From positions 310,001 through 374,000 of the forward strand of contig JAWWNJ010000098.1 in the NCBI GenBank assembly GCA_037176885.1: a stretch of DNA of 64,000 bases, given 5' to 3'. Origin of the DNA: Favolaschia claudopus (taxonomy: Eukaryota; Basidiomycota; Agaricomycetes; Agaricales; Mycenaceae). The position numbers were made by a program, and so were the translations under genes. Below, in pieces: positions 11,195 to 21,984 of this stretch; positions within the stretch are counted from its first letter, which is position 1; every line of letters begins with the position of its first letter. The notes under the pieces were generated by a model. The model saw nothing but the letters and a program-made list of their open reading frames with translations, was not told the DNA's origin and made no database searches.

Positions 11195-13560
11195 CAGCAT
11201 GTTTAGTACTAGCAGATACCCGTGCTACGAACGGGATGTCGGTTATCGAGAAATTCGAAAGATGATTGCGTGACTCCGGACCCGCTAGACCGACGTTGGA
11301 CCGACGTCTGCAATAGCTAAGTACTCGATTGAGTTAACTATCGTCCGAAAAACGGGAAGATTCGGCAAGATAGCAAAATGCGGTCTACATCCGCTAGCTA
11401 TGTTCACTCCATTGTGCAGACACAATATTCTATCCGACTGCCTGACTGCGAGTTGAGCAAACTGTCAGACATCAAAAGGTTCTTTCACTGCATCCTGAGT
11501 AAGCTTAACCTCGATCAACTCCGTATGAGATTATTTTGCAGCATACAGGAGTACACGATATAACAACACACACGAAAGAGGTCACAGAAAAAAGGATTGC
11601 GGTCGAACATGCTTCAGTACGCACTGGTGAGAGGATCCAAACGTCTTGCAGTTGCCCACTCGTCGCCATCACCCGTCCCTTGTCGGTAGCCCAAGTACCT
11701 GCCCGCCGACCCGGCCGCTGGTACCTTCGACTCCAGAAAACCATCGGTTTAATGGCCATTCTCGTCCGTTCGTGTCACCGTCACGAAATACAATGTCAAG
11801 TTAAATTGTATGCCAGGGGTCCCAGCTGAAGATCCAGACATCCCGTCTGGTCCCGTTTACCTGCGGCCGGCTTCCTTGTTTCTTCTGATAATAGGCTGTG
11901 CAGCTAAACCCCAGTCTAAGCTGCGCTTGAGAGTCAAGAACGGACAGGTTCGGCGGTCGGTTAGTCCCGTCCGACAACTTGAACACGTCTGACATGCAAC
12001 CACGCTTATCGCAGATACATGCCAGTGTGCCAATGCGACCTGACAGCAAAGCCTTGAGCCCCGTTCATCGCTGGCACCGAAGATGGAAGCTCCAAATCCT
12101 CGTTCCCGTTCCCGTGCCTCGTTCCCGTTCCCGTGAGAGCAGCTCGTGAGTAGGTGATACTATGCGCTTGGTATGCCACGCTAAGGCCCCCGGTCACTGA
12201 CATATAGGTTCGTCACGTCCATAGAGTAAAACAAGGTCGAATCTGAGAGGGCTATTTCGCGAACCAGCCATCTGACCGAGGTTTTGACTCGATAGGGCGA
12301 CGCAGCTCCTCTAAACTAAGCGTTTGCGCGCATTTTCAGAAAAAAATCGTGATTTTTGAAGCCGCCAGAGCGCCATCAGTGCCGAAAAATAGAGTAAATC
12401 AGGCCGAAATTCGGGTTTTCAATGTGACAAACCTAGTAGGTAGTGACCGGGGGCCTGCTAGACTAGTCTGTAGTTTACCGCGCGACAGCTGTCAGGGGAG
12501 GGGGACAGCTGTCAGGGGTCGGGTTATTATGTAAACATTTCGAAATGGAAAGAGTTTCCCACACGCCATTTCCGCTATATTCAAGCGGCAGCATGAATTC
12601 TGCCTTAATTCTCTATGAGATATAGTCTGGTTAAGCTATATTAACATTGCCCCTGTTAATTTAGAAATCTCAATTTTGGCTGAGGAGAGTGCTAACCTCA
12701 ACCTTTGCGCTGGTTTACAGCCAACCGGCATTAACCGAACCAATTTTGATGTCGGCCGTTTCTCTACCTTTTTCGTCCGTTCAAGCGCGTAGGCCAATGA
12801 GGCAAAGGTCAATATTATGGTGGGTGGTCTAAATTTTTAAATGCCGCGCGCTATGAGCTGCATCGACGTGTCGTGTTTTGATGATTAGGTAATAAGCCGA
12901 CCCTCCAACCGGCGATCAAAGGATGTTGACAGACCACAACACACCGCAGGTACGAGGACTCTTGTGTTGTTCCGTCTGTTTCCAAGAGACTAACGCTAGA
13001 CTCAGAGACGCCGAAAGAAGCCCGCGCGGCATGATTTGTTCTACACGGTGTAGAGAGAGCTGGAAAGACATATTTCATTGAAGAGAATACGATGACAGCT
13101 CATTGTAGTTTGATTATAGTCCAGCTGAACGTCGAGGCCAGAGTTCGCCCAATTTTGAGACTCCAGAGTCTGGGGGCTGACCCGCCTGAGAGACATGTGC
13201 CGGAATTCTGGTGTTCCCGTAGGTTCCCGTAGGTTCCCGTAGGAGGATCGAGGCAGTCCAGAGGTCCAGAGATCATGCTCTTAAAGCAGCGCCGAAGAAA
13301 GAGAGAGGGGGAGAGAGAGAGCACGATTTGTTTGCGCAAGCGTGCCCAATTGTCAAACCACTGAAATATAGACTCCCCATATTCTGCCGCCTTGCCCTCC
13401 TAGTTTGCTCTCAAAATTGAAGGAGCACGCCTTCTTCACCTTCTGTATGCATACTTTCCGTTTGAAAGCGAGATTGAGAGCGAAATAACTCCGAAAGCGC
13501 TCTCCTCCTTTGTTTGCGCAAGCGTGCCCAAACGTCAAACGACACGTTGATGTAGGACTG
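11195..13560. other. Anonymous region
   Basis: No gene or mobile-element border was identified. Minor features: a short direct repeat GACAGCTGTCAGGGG near 12483 and 12505, repeated CGTTCCCGTTCCCGTG near 12100-12140, and three copies of GTTCCCGTAG near 13213-13245. ORFs of 60-100 codons occur on both strands without domain signatures. Confidence 0.4.
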
Positions 13561-13566
13561 AGGGCC

Positions 13567-13853
13567 GGATTTCACTGGCTTCCACCCCGCGTTCCCGTTC
13601 AAGATTGCACAGAAAGCATTCTGCTAGACTAATTTACATTCTGGCAAGACACTATCCTCTCAAGAGCAAGACTGAAAGCGCAAAAGGCTTTCCTTTCTTT
13701 GTTTGAGCAAGCGTGGCCATACGACTTACGGATTTCACTGGCTTCCGCCCCGCGTTCCCGTTCAAGATTGCACAGAAGGCATTCTGCTAGACTAATTTAC
13801 ATTCTGGCAAGACACTATCCTCTCAAGAGCAAGACTGAAAGCGCAAAAGGCTT
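13567..13853. repeat. Near-identical tandem duplication, 163-bp period
   Basis: About 123 bp starting at GGATTTCACTGGCTTCC (13567) recur at 13730 with very few differences. Both copies run to AGACTGAAAGCGCAAAAGGCTT. The spacer carries GTTTG.GCAAGCGTG, which itself recurs near 13328, 13511 and 14628. High identity suggests a recent duplication. Confidence 0.85.
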
Positions 13854-13861
13854 AGTTTCTA

Positions 13862-14296
13862 TGGGACACGGCCCAATAAGGGAAATGGCAGCGCCAGCGT
13901 GTCCCGGGACACGCTGGCTGTGTGCGGGCTCGGGGTGGGGCGGCCCCGGGGCACCGAATGCTTTTGAATGCTTTTGAAAGGCCATTGAACACGCCCATTA
14001 ACGCGTTATTAAACTTTACGTACATTTCGCGTAATTTGAATGATCCCATTGACGCGCCATCACAAGCGGTAGAGGCGGGAGGGAATAGCAAAGAAGTCCC
14101 GCGGAAATATCGTAAGTACGCGGCACACGTGTGAGAACATTTACGCCCGATGCAGTTGGGCGGCGGCCTGCTCTGCGTGTCCCATGACGGGCCGGGATCC
14201 AGTTTTGCCTGGGACACGCTGTGGGAGAGGCGCCCAGCCAATTTGCGCGTGTCCCATGGAAATCCAAGGCCACATTTTCTTGTGGGACACGCCGAG
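13862..14296. repeat. Array of inverted GTGTCCC/GGGACAC motifs
   Basis: At least seven GGGACAC or GTGTCCC words occur in both orientations, at about 13863, 13901 (a palindromic pair GTGTCCCGGGACAC), 14178, 14212, 14248 and 14283. The outermost copies face each other. This resembles subterminal motif clusters of DNA transposons, but clear TIRs and a target duplication were not resolved. Confidence 0.5.
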
Positions 14297-14299
14297 ATC

Positions 14300-15510
14300 T
14301 CCGAAAGACAAGACGTGAGAGGCCCATGCTGATTGTCGCCGCTTGAGTGACGAGAGGTGACGAGAGAAGCGCTCAACAATCTTATTTGTGGAAAGAAATT
14401 CAAAAAGCGGCGCATCAATGTGCGGGAAACACTGCCGCCGAGTCCTAGTACAATACATGTTGTTTAACGGCGTTGTTTGGTGCAGTATAGAGTAGATTGA
14501 GAACGAAAGGCATCATTCGTGTTCGGACCGCGGAGCTTCGGGAACCGTTGGACAGCCATTGACATAACGTCAACGGCTATGTCCGGTGCGTGTCCCAGCT
14601 CATTCTAAGTGTTGCTTTGCTTTCCTTGTTTGCGCAAGCGTGGCCATACGACTTACGTACCCCATTCTCCTTTGTATAAGTAGATTAATCTAGAGTCGAG
14701 ATTTGGACCAGTCCGTTGTAAAGTTCCGCGCTATGGCCAGAATTCCATGAGGACAAGGGATAGGGTGAAACAGGCAGGATAAATTCGATAGAGGGGTAAT
14801 TACGCTTCGAAAACATTGCGAGGGAGGTCTTCATTTGGTATATCGCCATTCTATCCCCTCTACTGAATTGGAGTATCCTGCAGCGCCGAGTTTCAAGTCA
14901 CGCTCCAGGGGCCATACAAAAGGCGAGAGTAGCTGCACCCTTTTTATTCACTTTTCGCATTTGAATCAAACCATTTTTCCCTGAATCCAACAGCGCATTA
15001 GTCTCTCGAAGACAGACGCTCTATATATTCTAGCTCGTGCCTCGCTATATAGAGTCTGTTAGTTACCGCGCCCCTCGGATCGCGTCAGAACCTTATTAGC
15101 TAATCTTATGTAAGCCGGAAAACGCCGCAATCCCTTTTCCCCTTTCCCCTCCTTCTATCTGGCGGCGGTTCCAGCTCTAGAATACTCTAGCTATAGCTAC
15201 GAAAGCCTGTACCATGTTCCCGCAATTTTCTGCGGCAGTTTGAGCTCAAGTTGATTGCATTTTTTCGCTGCTCGGCCGAAGCTCCCGATGACCATGTGAT
15301 CAAGACGCGACAACTTTTTCTGAGGCGCGTCGCCCCGCCTGCAAAATTCTGAGCAGGTAGAATTGTAGTTTCAACCATTTCGTTGCCTCATCTCCAAGGA
15401 AGCGGATGAGCAACGTGAGTTTCCATCGAGAAAGACGCGCCGTGAAGTCTGCTTATATAATATTACATAATAACATCCTGGCGCGGTCAAGACCATAAGA
15501 CTAACAGCGC
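14300..15510. other. Anonymous region
   Basis: No gene recognised. It contains another GTGTCCC word at 14590, another GCAAGCGTGG copy near 14633, and the micro-hairpin at 15013-15058. Confidence 0.4.
15013..15058. repeat. 46-bp micro-hairpin (CAGAC-CTATATA type)
   Basis: Left arm CAGACGCTCTATATA and right arm TATATAGAGTCTG are complementary apart from one extra base. Similar hairpins occur at 19174-19224 and 51226-51275 with the same CAGAC...CTATA arm ends. Confidence 0.6.
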
Positions 15511-15514
15511 ATCA

Positions 15515-16118
15515 GGTTCGGGAACCCAATGCTGAGTGAAGTTAATGCGACATATGTCGTATCCCGAATTCTTCCGGGCAATGCGAAACGTCCCAAGCCC
15601 CAAATCACTGATCCCCACGGCTTGACCGCACACAGTTTCAGAGCAAGGCACGTTTTGGGGTATAATACCGGCGCCGCAGGCGAAAATATTTTGGGTGTGA
15701 TATGTACGGAGAAGATCAGTCGTGGGAAGGCTCTGATCAGGTGCAATACAGTTGAAGCCATTCCCGTGCCTTTGCTTGGATTGTATTCCTTTGAGTAAAG
15801 TGGATACGCTCGTCGATCTGCCAGCTGTTAAAGTGGCAGACTTGCCTTGTCACGCGCAGCCATTAATGTACATTCAGGCAAGAGGATTTGAGGCAAGCCA
15901 AGCACTTCCTAAATGCAGAGGGCGAATGGCGCGGTCGATCAGCATTCCGACAGTCTCCAGTTTGTCTTCTACATCCAAATATCTTGCTTTCATTCTCTTT
16001 ACTTACAGTCCCTGTAGTTTAGGCATAAGATGCTCACCCCATCTGTGATCGGCTGAGAACGATCAGGAAACCAACCATGGTTTCCGGACACCCAACGCCA
16101 ACTTAGCCAAGTCCTTAC
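15515..16118 (+). other. Unassigned ORF upstream of the NACHT fragment
   Basis: An 89-codon frame at 15529-15798 (MLSEVNATYVVSRILPG...) has no recognised domain. Sequence around 16040-16110 reads like the continuation of the NACHT fragment in other frames (a KPTMVSGHPTP-like segment), which suggests a frameshift just before 16129. Confidence 0.3.
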
Positions 16119-16128
16119 AACCAGATGC

Positions 16129-16689
16129 TTGCAGCTCCTGACGACCAAGCTTCGTTTCAACATTTGCAACTTGGAGGCTTCCCACCTCAGGAATACCGAT
16201 ATTCTTGATCTAGCGGAGCGTATAGTAAATGGTATCCCTGATGAGCTCGCATATGCTGCCAAACATTGGGCACATCATCTCTCTGCTGTTGGCTCCTCAG
16301 ATGAAGTGTCTTTTGAACTGGACAAGTTTTTCCAACATAGCCTTTTGCATTGGTTGGAAGTCATCAGTCTACTGGGCCAGGTTGGCGGTGCTCTTAAAGC
16401 AATTGCCGTTGCAGAGAGGTATGCACAGGTATGCTTGCATCCCATGTGCATATGAGATTGCGACTGAATTGAGCAGGGAAAGGACCCTCACCTTACAACT
16501 TTCTTGCAAAATGTCATGAAACTGATTGATATGCATGTGCCTGCCATTACAGAGAGCATGCCACAGGTTTATGTTTCCACCTCCACTGATCCGCTGCAAT
16601 CAGGCACCATGGCCAAATACATGATACAGTTCCAGCTCGAAGACCCACTAGTGCAGACATGTTCAAGCCTGCTCGGGAAGGAGCAGTAA
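16129..16689 (+). pseudogene. NACHT/WD40-type (NLR-like) protein fragment
   Basis: The frame LRFNICNLEASHLRNTDILDLAERI ... ISLLGQVGGALKAIAVAERYAQ resembles the helical region after the NACHT domain of basidiomycete NACHT-WD40 proteins. That region typically has a pattern like LRFNICxLxSSxLxNxxVxDL...ELAYAxxxWxxHL...LLYWLEVLSLL. Here I see PDELAYAAKHWAHHL and SLLHWLEVISLL. A 49-bp GTATGC...GAGCAG intron (16431 to about 16479) then joins in phase to GKDPHLTTFLQNVMKLI...VPAITESMPQVYVS. A retained intron shows this is a DNA-level fragment, not a retrocopy. The NACHT P-loop and the WD40 repeats are absent. Such proteins are implicated in fungal nonself recognition and programmed cell death. Confidence 0.65.
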
Positions 16690-17227
16690 CATATAACTTG
16701 TTCGGATTTTCCGCGTCCCGTGACTGCGATCTAGGAGATATTACTATTAGGAGATTGTTAGGCTCGTGACCAACCGCTTCTTCACGTGGCTGCGCTTTAT
16801 CACGTTGCGAAGCGGCTGGGATGACTCGTCATCTTTTTGGCTGGTCCACCAAAATGCGGTTTCGGACTTGGTTTTTTCGACCTTCCGCACCTTTGAAAAA
16901 AGTGTCAGAAGTTGCATAGTGAAAGTGGAGTAGTTTTGGATTCTAAAGCAAATGAGCCTCACTTGTTTTCCAATTTTCCGAAAATCAAGTCGGGCTCAAT
17001 GGATTCTAAAACGGAAATGGGCCAACTTTCACTGTATGACCAGGGCACTTGGGGGAAAGGAGCGGAAGATAGGCAAAGGGGAGAACAAGGCAGAAACGAG
17101 CTGAAACGACTAAGTCCGAAATCATGTTTAGCGGCATCAGCCAAAACCGTGACCAATTGTTCCAGTCGCTATGACAGCTTATCTCGCTCGCCCCGTGATG
17201 AGCGTCATAGCGTACTGGTCGCGAGTC
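16690..17227. other. Anonymous region
   Basis: No recognisable gene. A short TAGGAGATTGTTAGGCTCG phrase near 16748 resembles the end of the MITE at 17230 and may be a fragment of a related copy. Confidence 0.35.
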
Positions 17228-17229
17228 TA

Positions 17230-17378
17230 GGAGATTGTGCGAGCGACCCAGGTCCCTTTCACAATGAGCAGTCTTAAGTGTAAGATCCCAGTGACGAAGG
17301 AGTCTTCGAGGCCGCGTAGAGCTCACACTTAAGATGTGAGCAGACAAAAAGCGACCTAGGTCGCTCGCACAGACTCCC
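17230..17378. mobile_element. TA-flanked foldback MITE (149 bp)
   Basis: Left end GGAGATTGTGCGAGCGACC and right end (inward) GGGAGTCTGTGCGAGCGACC are inverted copies. The complementarity continues past a CACTTAAG core, so nearly the whole element can fold on itself. TA flanks at 17228-17229 and 17379-17380. Confidence 0.8.
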
Positions 17379-17443
17379 TATTCAATATTGTGTATCATTT
17401 TCTTTATGATAATCAATGATAGCTTCAAGTAGGATTGATAACA

Positions 17444-17609
17444 CAGTCGAAGCTGTCATAACCCATAGGCGTCGGTTCAGCTCAAAACCTATGGGTTATG
17501 GCAAATTTATGGGTTATCCCAGTCAAAAGTTGGTCAAACTCCTCCAAAAAAGTATGGGTTATGGGCGATTATCGGTTATGAGAGCTATGGGTTATTGTAG
17601 CTGCTATTG
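17444..17609. mobile_element. Degenerate TATGGGTTA-family MITE, copy 1
   Basis: The left end CAGTCGAAGCTGTCATAACC matches the intact copy at 54499-54664. Internal TATGGGTTA words and overall length (about 165 bp) agree. The right end has decayed (CTATGGGTTATTGTAGCTGC), and no TA duplication is evident on the left. Confidence 0.75.
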
Positions 17610-17614
17610 ATGGA

Positions 17615-18280
17615 GAGCCGGGATAAGCAGTACAAAAAGAGAGGTTCTGGGGCTTGGGGAATCTGGACTGCGGCATTTGAAATTGTTGTGATTCCGCTAA
17701 TACGGTAAGTTCGAGATGTCGACACGCACCTTAGATGTGTTACAAGTACTGAAGCTTCCACACGGGGTACCTGGGTTACCTTCAGTGTTTTACGTTGATT
17801 GAATCAATGGTGCTTGCCTCCGCCTAGATTACCCAGGCGTGGTATTGAAGCACTTGGAATTCTTTCCCCATTCGCACCTTCCATGAACTTGGGTGATTTT
17901 CCTGCCTTTCGCTTTTTCAAGAATTCTGAAAATACATTGATATCAGCACACAAGGCGTTCTGATGATTGGCACTGGAACACGCGTCAGAAAAATGCCCTA
18001 AAGATTGTATTTCTTCCTCTTACTTGAATGATGCCACTGCAGATTCATCGACGTCCACTGCACAGGCAATTTGAACATTCCGGTGTTCGTGAAGCCTTGA
18101 GAGAGCCCACCCGCCCCTGCCTCGATTGCCAAAGAGAACCAGAAATTAGTACCACAGCACAAGTCCAGGACGAGTCACGGTTGTTCAATTGCTGGAGCCC
18201 AGAGCAGTGGGTGGTAAAACACGGCCGACAGACGCTTGTTCGCAATCTTGGCTCATCACCCATGATGTAAAAATGATCAC
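17615..18280. other. Anonymous region
   Basis: No gene recognised. Short ORFs on both strands at 18028-18287 lack domains. Confidence 0.35.
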
Positions 18281-18284
18281 GGTG

Positions 18285-18580
18285 CACGGAAAGGATCTGA
18301 ATGTGCGAATGGGCTCAAGCAAAGCTCCAGAGCATGTGCTGGGTCTGAGGCAACGACGAGGGCCTGCAGAACGACGAGGGGACCGAAGCGGGGACGAAAC
18401 GGAGGGCGAACGGAAGCGGAGAAAAAGTCCTATGATCAGAAGTAAGGTACAGGCTATAAGGTAAATACTAGAATCACATGTGAAACACAAATGAGTCAGG
18501 TAGTAAGGTGAAGCATATGAGGCAGTGAAACAAACAACGATCAGATATACCAGGTACACGATCAGCGCGGCGGCGTGCGC
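18285..18580 (-). repeat. Dispersed ~300-bp repeat, copy 2
   Basis: Reverse-complement copy of 7900-8215. A minus-strand ORF (18829 to 18185) passes through it, with hydrophobic stretches such as LIVYLVYLIVVCF, but the other copy does not keep this frame open. Coding significance is therefore doubtful. Confidence 0.7.
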
Positions 18581-18912
18581 ATCATCTCCTCCCAACTGAA
18601 AATGTGACTGTCCTCCGTCCGAGTCACTTGCAGCGGCGAAAACGAACCAGAGGAACAGTAAGTATCGGGAGATGGAATGGAGAATGAAGAAGGAGATGAG
18701 GAAGAGTGATGGTACATCCTCCCAACTGGAATGTGAACAGAGGGACAGTCGGAATACAATCAACTCGAGGGACGGGTCGGCAGCGGCGGCGCGGATGCGA
18801 GTGCGTAGTTTGGAGGGTAAGAGTGCCAAACGTTAACGAAATTATCCAACGGTGGAGTCGAATAAGCTGAAAGTCGGAGGTGTAGAAATAGATAAAGATG
18901 GATGCGTGGTGA

Positions 18913-19851
18913 GATACCCGCCATCCACCCTCGACGAACATCACGCGGAACTTCTATTCTCGGATGCGGAATTATTATAAAAACGACGAGTCTCCGGTCA
19001 GATTCCTTAGATACATCTCAGAATGTTACAGAAAAAATTCCAGAGCCCTGGATGCTGCGTGGAGGTCTGAATTACGCCCAGAACAATTTGTGATGGCAAA
19101 TGGCGGGTGAGAGAATTTTTGGGACGCGTCACCTTGCGTCGGTAATTCCAGCCCAATAATAGTCTCTTATAAACAGACGCTATAATATATATGGTTCTCG
19201 TACCTGCGGTTATATTATAGTCTGTCACTTTCAGCGGTTCGAACCTGAGAGGGTCCCCTTATTATGTAATCATATTTTTCTTGGCTTCAGTTACGGGTTT
19301 TCTTTGTGTTTCCTAGCGGCTTTGCTGAACATACGTCCTCTGGAGGGCCTTCTGTTCAATTTACTACCTTGACCCAAAGGGATAGGCTTAGAATTGGACG
19401 AGATAAGTTGAACCTGACTGGCCGCCGGCCAAGCCCGGCCAAACCAACGTTCACCAGTATTTGAGGAACCTGCACAGAAATAAATTAATTCAACTTCCGG
19501 GGAATCCTATTATATACGCATACATGCCTCCCCGAGCGCTATATCAGTAGAATTCATAATGGTACAGTGAAGCGGGCGAGAAAGAGGCGTGGGAACTACC
19601 TGCCAAGTACGGTGATTATATAATAACGGGACCCTCCTAATGCCGCGGATAGGTTAGTTTCAGACTAGCCCAATAACTTAGCAGACTCATACATTTATGT
19701 GAGATAGAATGAAGAGGAGATGAAAATACACAATTTGACCGAAGGATTTGGCCAGATTCGAGCTACAAGACATCCAGCGGAGGGGTTTTGTCGAAGACCA
19801 TCCAAAAAGGGAATATCATGTGATGTTCGTCGAGGGTGGATGGCGGGTATC
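18913..19851. repeat. 32-bp perfect inverted pair spanning 0.9 kb
   Basis: Positions 18913-18944 and 19820-19851 are exact reverse complements (starting GATACCCGCCATCCACCC on the left arm). Similarity continues loosely for about 15 bp beyond. They may mark two opposite-facing copies of one repeat or the arms of a larger element. No target duplication was found. Confidence 0.65.
19174..19224. repeat. 51-bp micro-hairpin (CAGAC-CTATA type)
   Basis: Left arm CAGACGCTATAATATA and right arm TATATTATAGTCTG are complementary apart from one extra base. Same arm ends as the hairpins at 15013 and 51226. Confidence 0.6.
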
Positions 19852-20484
19852 TTCGATGACGATGCTTTTGAACGCGATGAAATGGATGGAGGCAAGCCAT
19901 AATTTCTAGACCTCGGCGAGCATAGCCAGGAATCTGAGATTGAGACGTAATAGGAGCGCGATACGACTCGAGCGATAATGGCGGAAGCGTCACGGGCGTG
20001 GTGGATGACTCGGATGGTACGATGGCTGGGGTAGAAGCGGGAACATGAGCAACACGAGGCGCAATGGGAATCCGAATAGGACGTGGAGCAGCGAACGACG
20101 TTGACGATGCTCCGTTGGTCGCCGTCCAAGATGAAGTGTCGAGGATAAGAGGATACACGGCGTGTGAATCATTCGGAGAGTCGGAGCCGAGCACCGACAG
20201 GCTTCTTTCCCCCAACTCTGCGTCGTTCTCGCCCTGGTGCTCGTACGACGCCTCCAACTCCCACCTCTCAAGTCCAGGGGTGAATCAAAGCAGCAATGCG
20301 TAGCCTCAATTTCAACATCGTTGACGGCCGCACCGTTCCGCCCGGTGACCTTTGTTGGTGAAGGAAGGATGTCGAGGGGCGCAGAGTATGATGCCGTAGA
20401 TGGAGGACGGTGAAAGAAGGTACGCGCGGAGGTACGAGAAGCGGAGGATGGGGTGACGAACTGTGAGTCGTATAGTCTGTGCAA
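19763..20484 (-). other. Unrecognised frame-broken coding-like segment
   Basis: Two overlapping minus-strand frames (20484 down to 19990, and 20257 down to 19763) give a Ser/Pro/Thr-rich low-complexity protein. It includes KVTGRNGAAVNDVEIE and ELGERSLSVLGSDSPNDS. The composition resembles the disordered N-terminus of a retrotransposon Gag or of a fungal regulatory protein, but there is no diagnostic motif. Confidence 0.25.
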
Positions 20485-20514
20485 CCTATCGTCATCCCAA
20501 TACAGCGGCTCACG

Positions 20515-21300
20515 TAGATATTAGCGAGTTTGCGATGCAGCCATTGGATGGCTAATGGCTACACAAAAGTCAAAATCCAGGCGCATTGACAAAGGCTAAC
20601 CCTAGTTTCAGCATCCAAACTTCATTCCAGGCACCTCTTGTGCAATTCGACATCAATATTTGGGCCATCAAAGTTCCCTAATCGGGAAATCGTTAGCCAT
20701 TCAATGGCTCCAATGGCTCATCGCAAACCCTCTATTGACGAAACGAGAATCCATGGGCATCTCAAGAGCAGCTGCAGCGGCGCCGCGCTCGCTCTTGGAC
20801 AATAGAACCCCTGTGGTATCGCCGCTCTCGCGTCGACTCTATCGAAACTTTCCGGTGAGCATGTTCCGGTCTTGCTCGCTACTTCGTGCTACCGCTAATC
20901 CAGATAGCACCTGAAGTGAATTCAAGCAATTCAAGTCGATCTTACTGCCACCCAGCGACGACTACGAGCCGCCGCCTAAAGCGAAGACCAGGCGCGTAGA
21001 CATCGAGTCCCGCTCGTCTCCAGCACGCATTCAAGATGGAGAGACGGAGGGGAGGATGAGGCGGCGACCGGTACGCACGACAACATCGTCAATTTCGCGC
21101 TATACAACGACGACGCTCGCAGCCCCCCAGCGGAGGTCGACTTTCCTCTCATTGAATAACGCGACTACACAGATGCAGCCTCCAGTACACCTATCGCCCC
21201 TCGGTTTCCATCTACGATCTGCGACTTCGATCGCTTCAGCCCCCCAAGCCGCCGCAATGACATCGCACGGATCTGTTCCCCAAGCCGAGTGTGCGTGGCT
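20515..21300. other. Anonymous, possibly old coding sequence
   Basis: Plus-strand frames around 20930-21300 read smoothly in short stretches (for example LPPSDDYEPPPKAKTRRVDI), interrupted by stops and interleaved frames. I do not recognise a family. The region is cut by the MITE at 21307; the other side resumes at 21985. Confidence 0.3.
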
Positions 21301-21306
21301 CATGTA

Positions 21307-21982
21307 CTCGGGGTCACGGAAAGTGATGGCGTCGCTCCTTTTTCGGATTTCTGGACGCTGAATGGAGGGCTCTCCATGAAACAAAGTGCTAGGTGGGCTA
21401 GAATGACTATCTGCGAATTTCTAGCATAACGTTTTGATCAAACAATCATGATATGCCATCAAATGGCCGAAAAAGGCAAAACCACCAAAATCCAGCTTGG
21501 CGCAAGATGTTTTTCATGAAAATCTGGATAGACCAGATTGTAGCCCTTGACGAGTAGACAGATGTGGCATTTCGAATTGGGCAAAAATATGCATCGGTTC
21601 TGTCGCTATAACCCGTGCAATATTATGGTTTTCGTCAATTTTGGCCATTTTTGCTATTTTTCCCGACTTTGAAGTCCGTATATCTCGGTATTGCATGGAC
21701 ATTTTTGCATAATTTAAAGTGCCAGGCCTGTCTACTCCTTCAGGGCTACAATTTGGCTGATTCGGATTTTGATGGAAAACATCCCACGGCAAGCTAAAAT
21801 TTGGGTGTTTTGCCTTTTTCGGACATTTGATCGCGCATCACAATTTATTGATCAGATCATTGTGCTAGGAATATGCGCCTAGAAATTCTACACTGCCTAG
21901 CGCTTTGATTTGGGCAATGGCGTTCATACAGCGTCCAGAAATGTGAAAAAACAGCGACGCCATCACTTTTTGTGAGCACGAG
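21307..21982. mobile_element. TA-flanked MITE with long imperfect TIRs (676 bp)
   Basis: Left end CTCGGGGTCACGGAAAGTG and right end (inward) CTCGTGCTCACAAAAAGTG begin inverted arms of roughly 190 bp. The arms share TGATGGCGTCGCT, ATTTCTGGACGCTG, GAATTTCTAG and CCGAAAAAGGCAAAAC. TA flanks at 21305-21306 and 21983-21984. No coding capacity. Confidence 0.82.
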
Positions 21983-21984
21983 TA

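Noticed and set aside
18185..18829. 214-codon minus-strand ORF with hydrophobic stretches
   Set aside because: It overlaps a dispersed repeat whose second copy (7900-8215) does not keep the frame; no family recognised.
19140..19165. GGTAATTCCAGC phrase resembling 18S rRNA
   Set aside because: Only about a dozen bases match and the flanks do not resemble rRNA.
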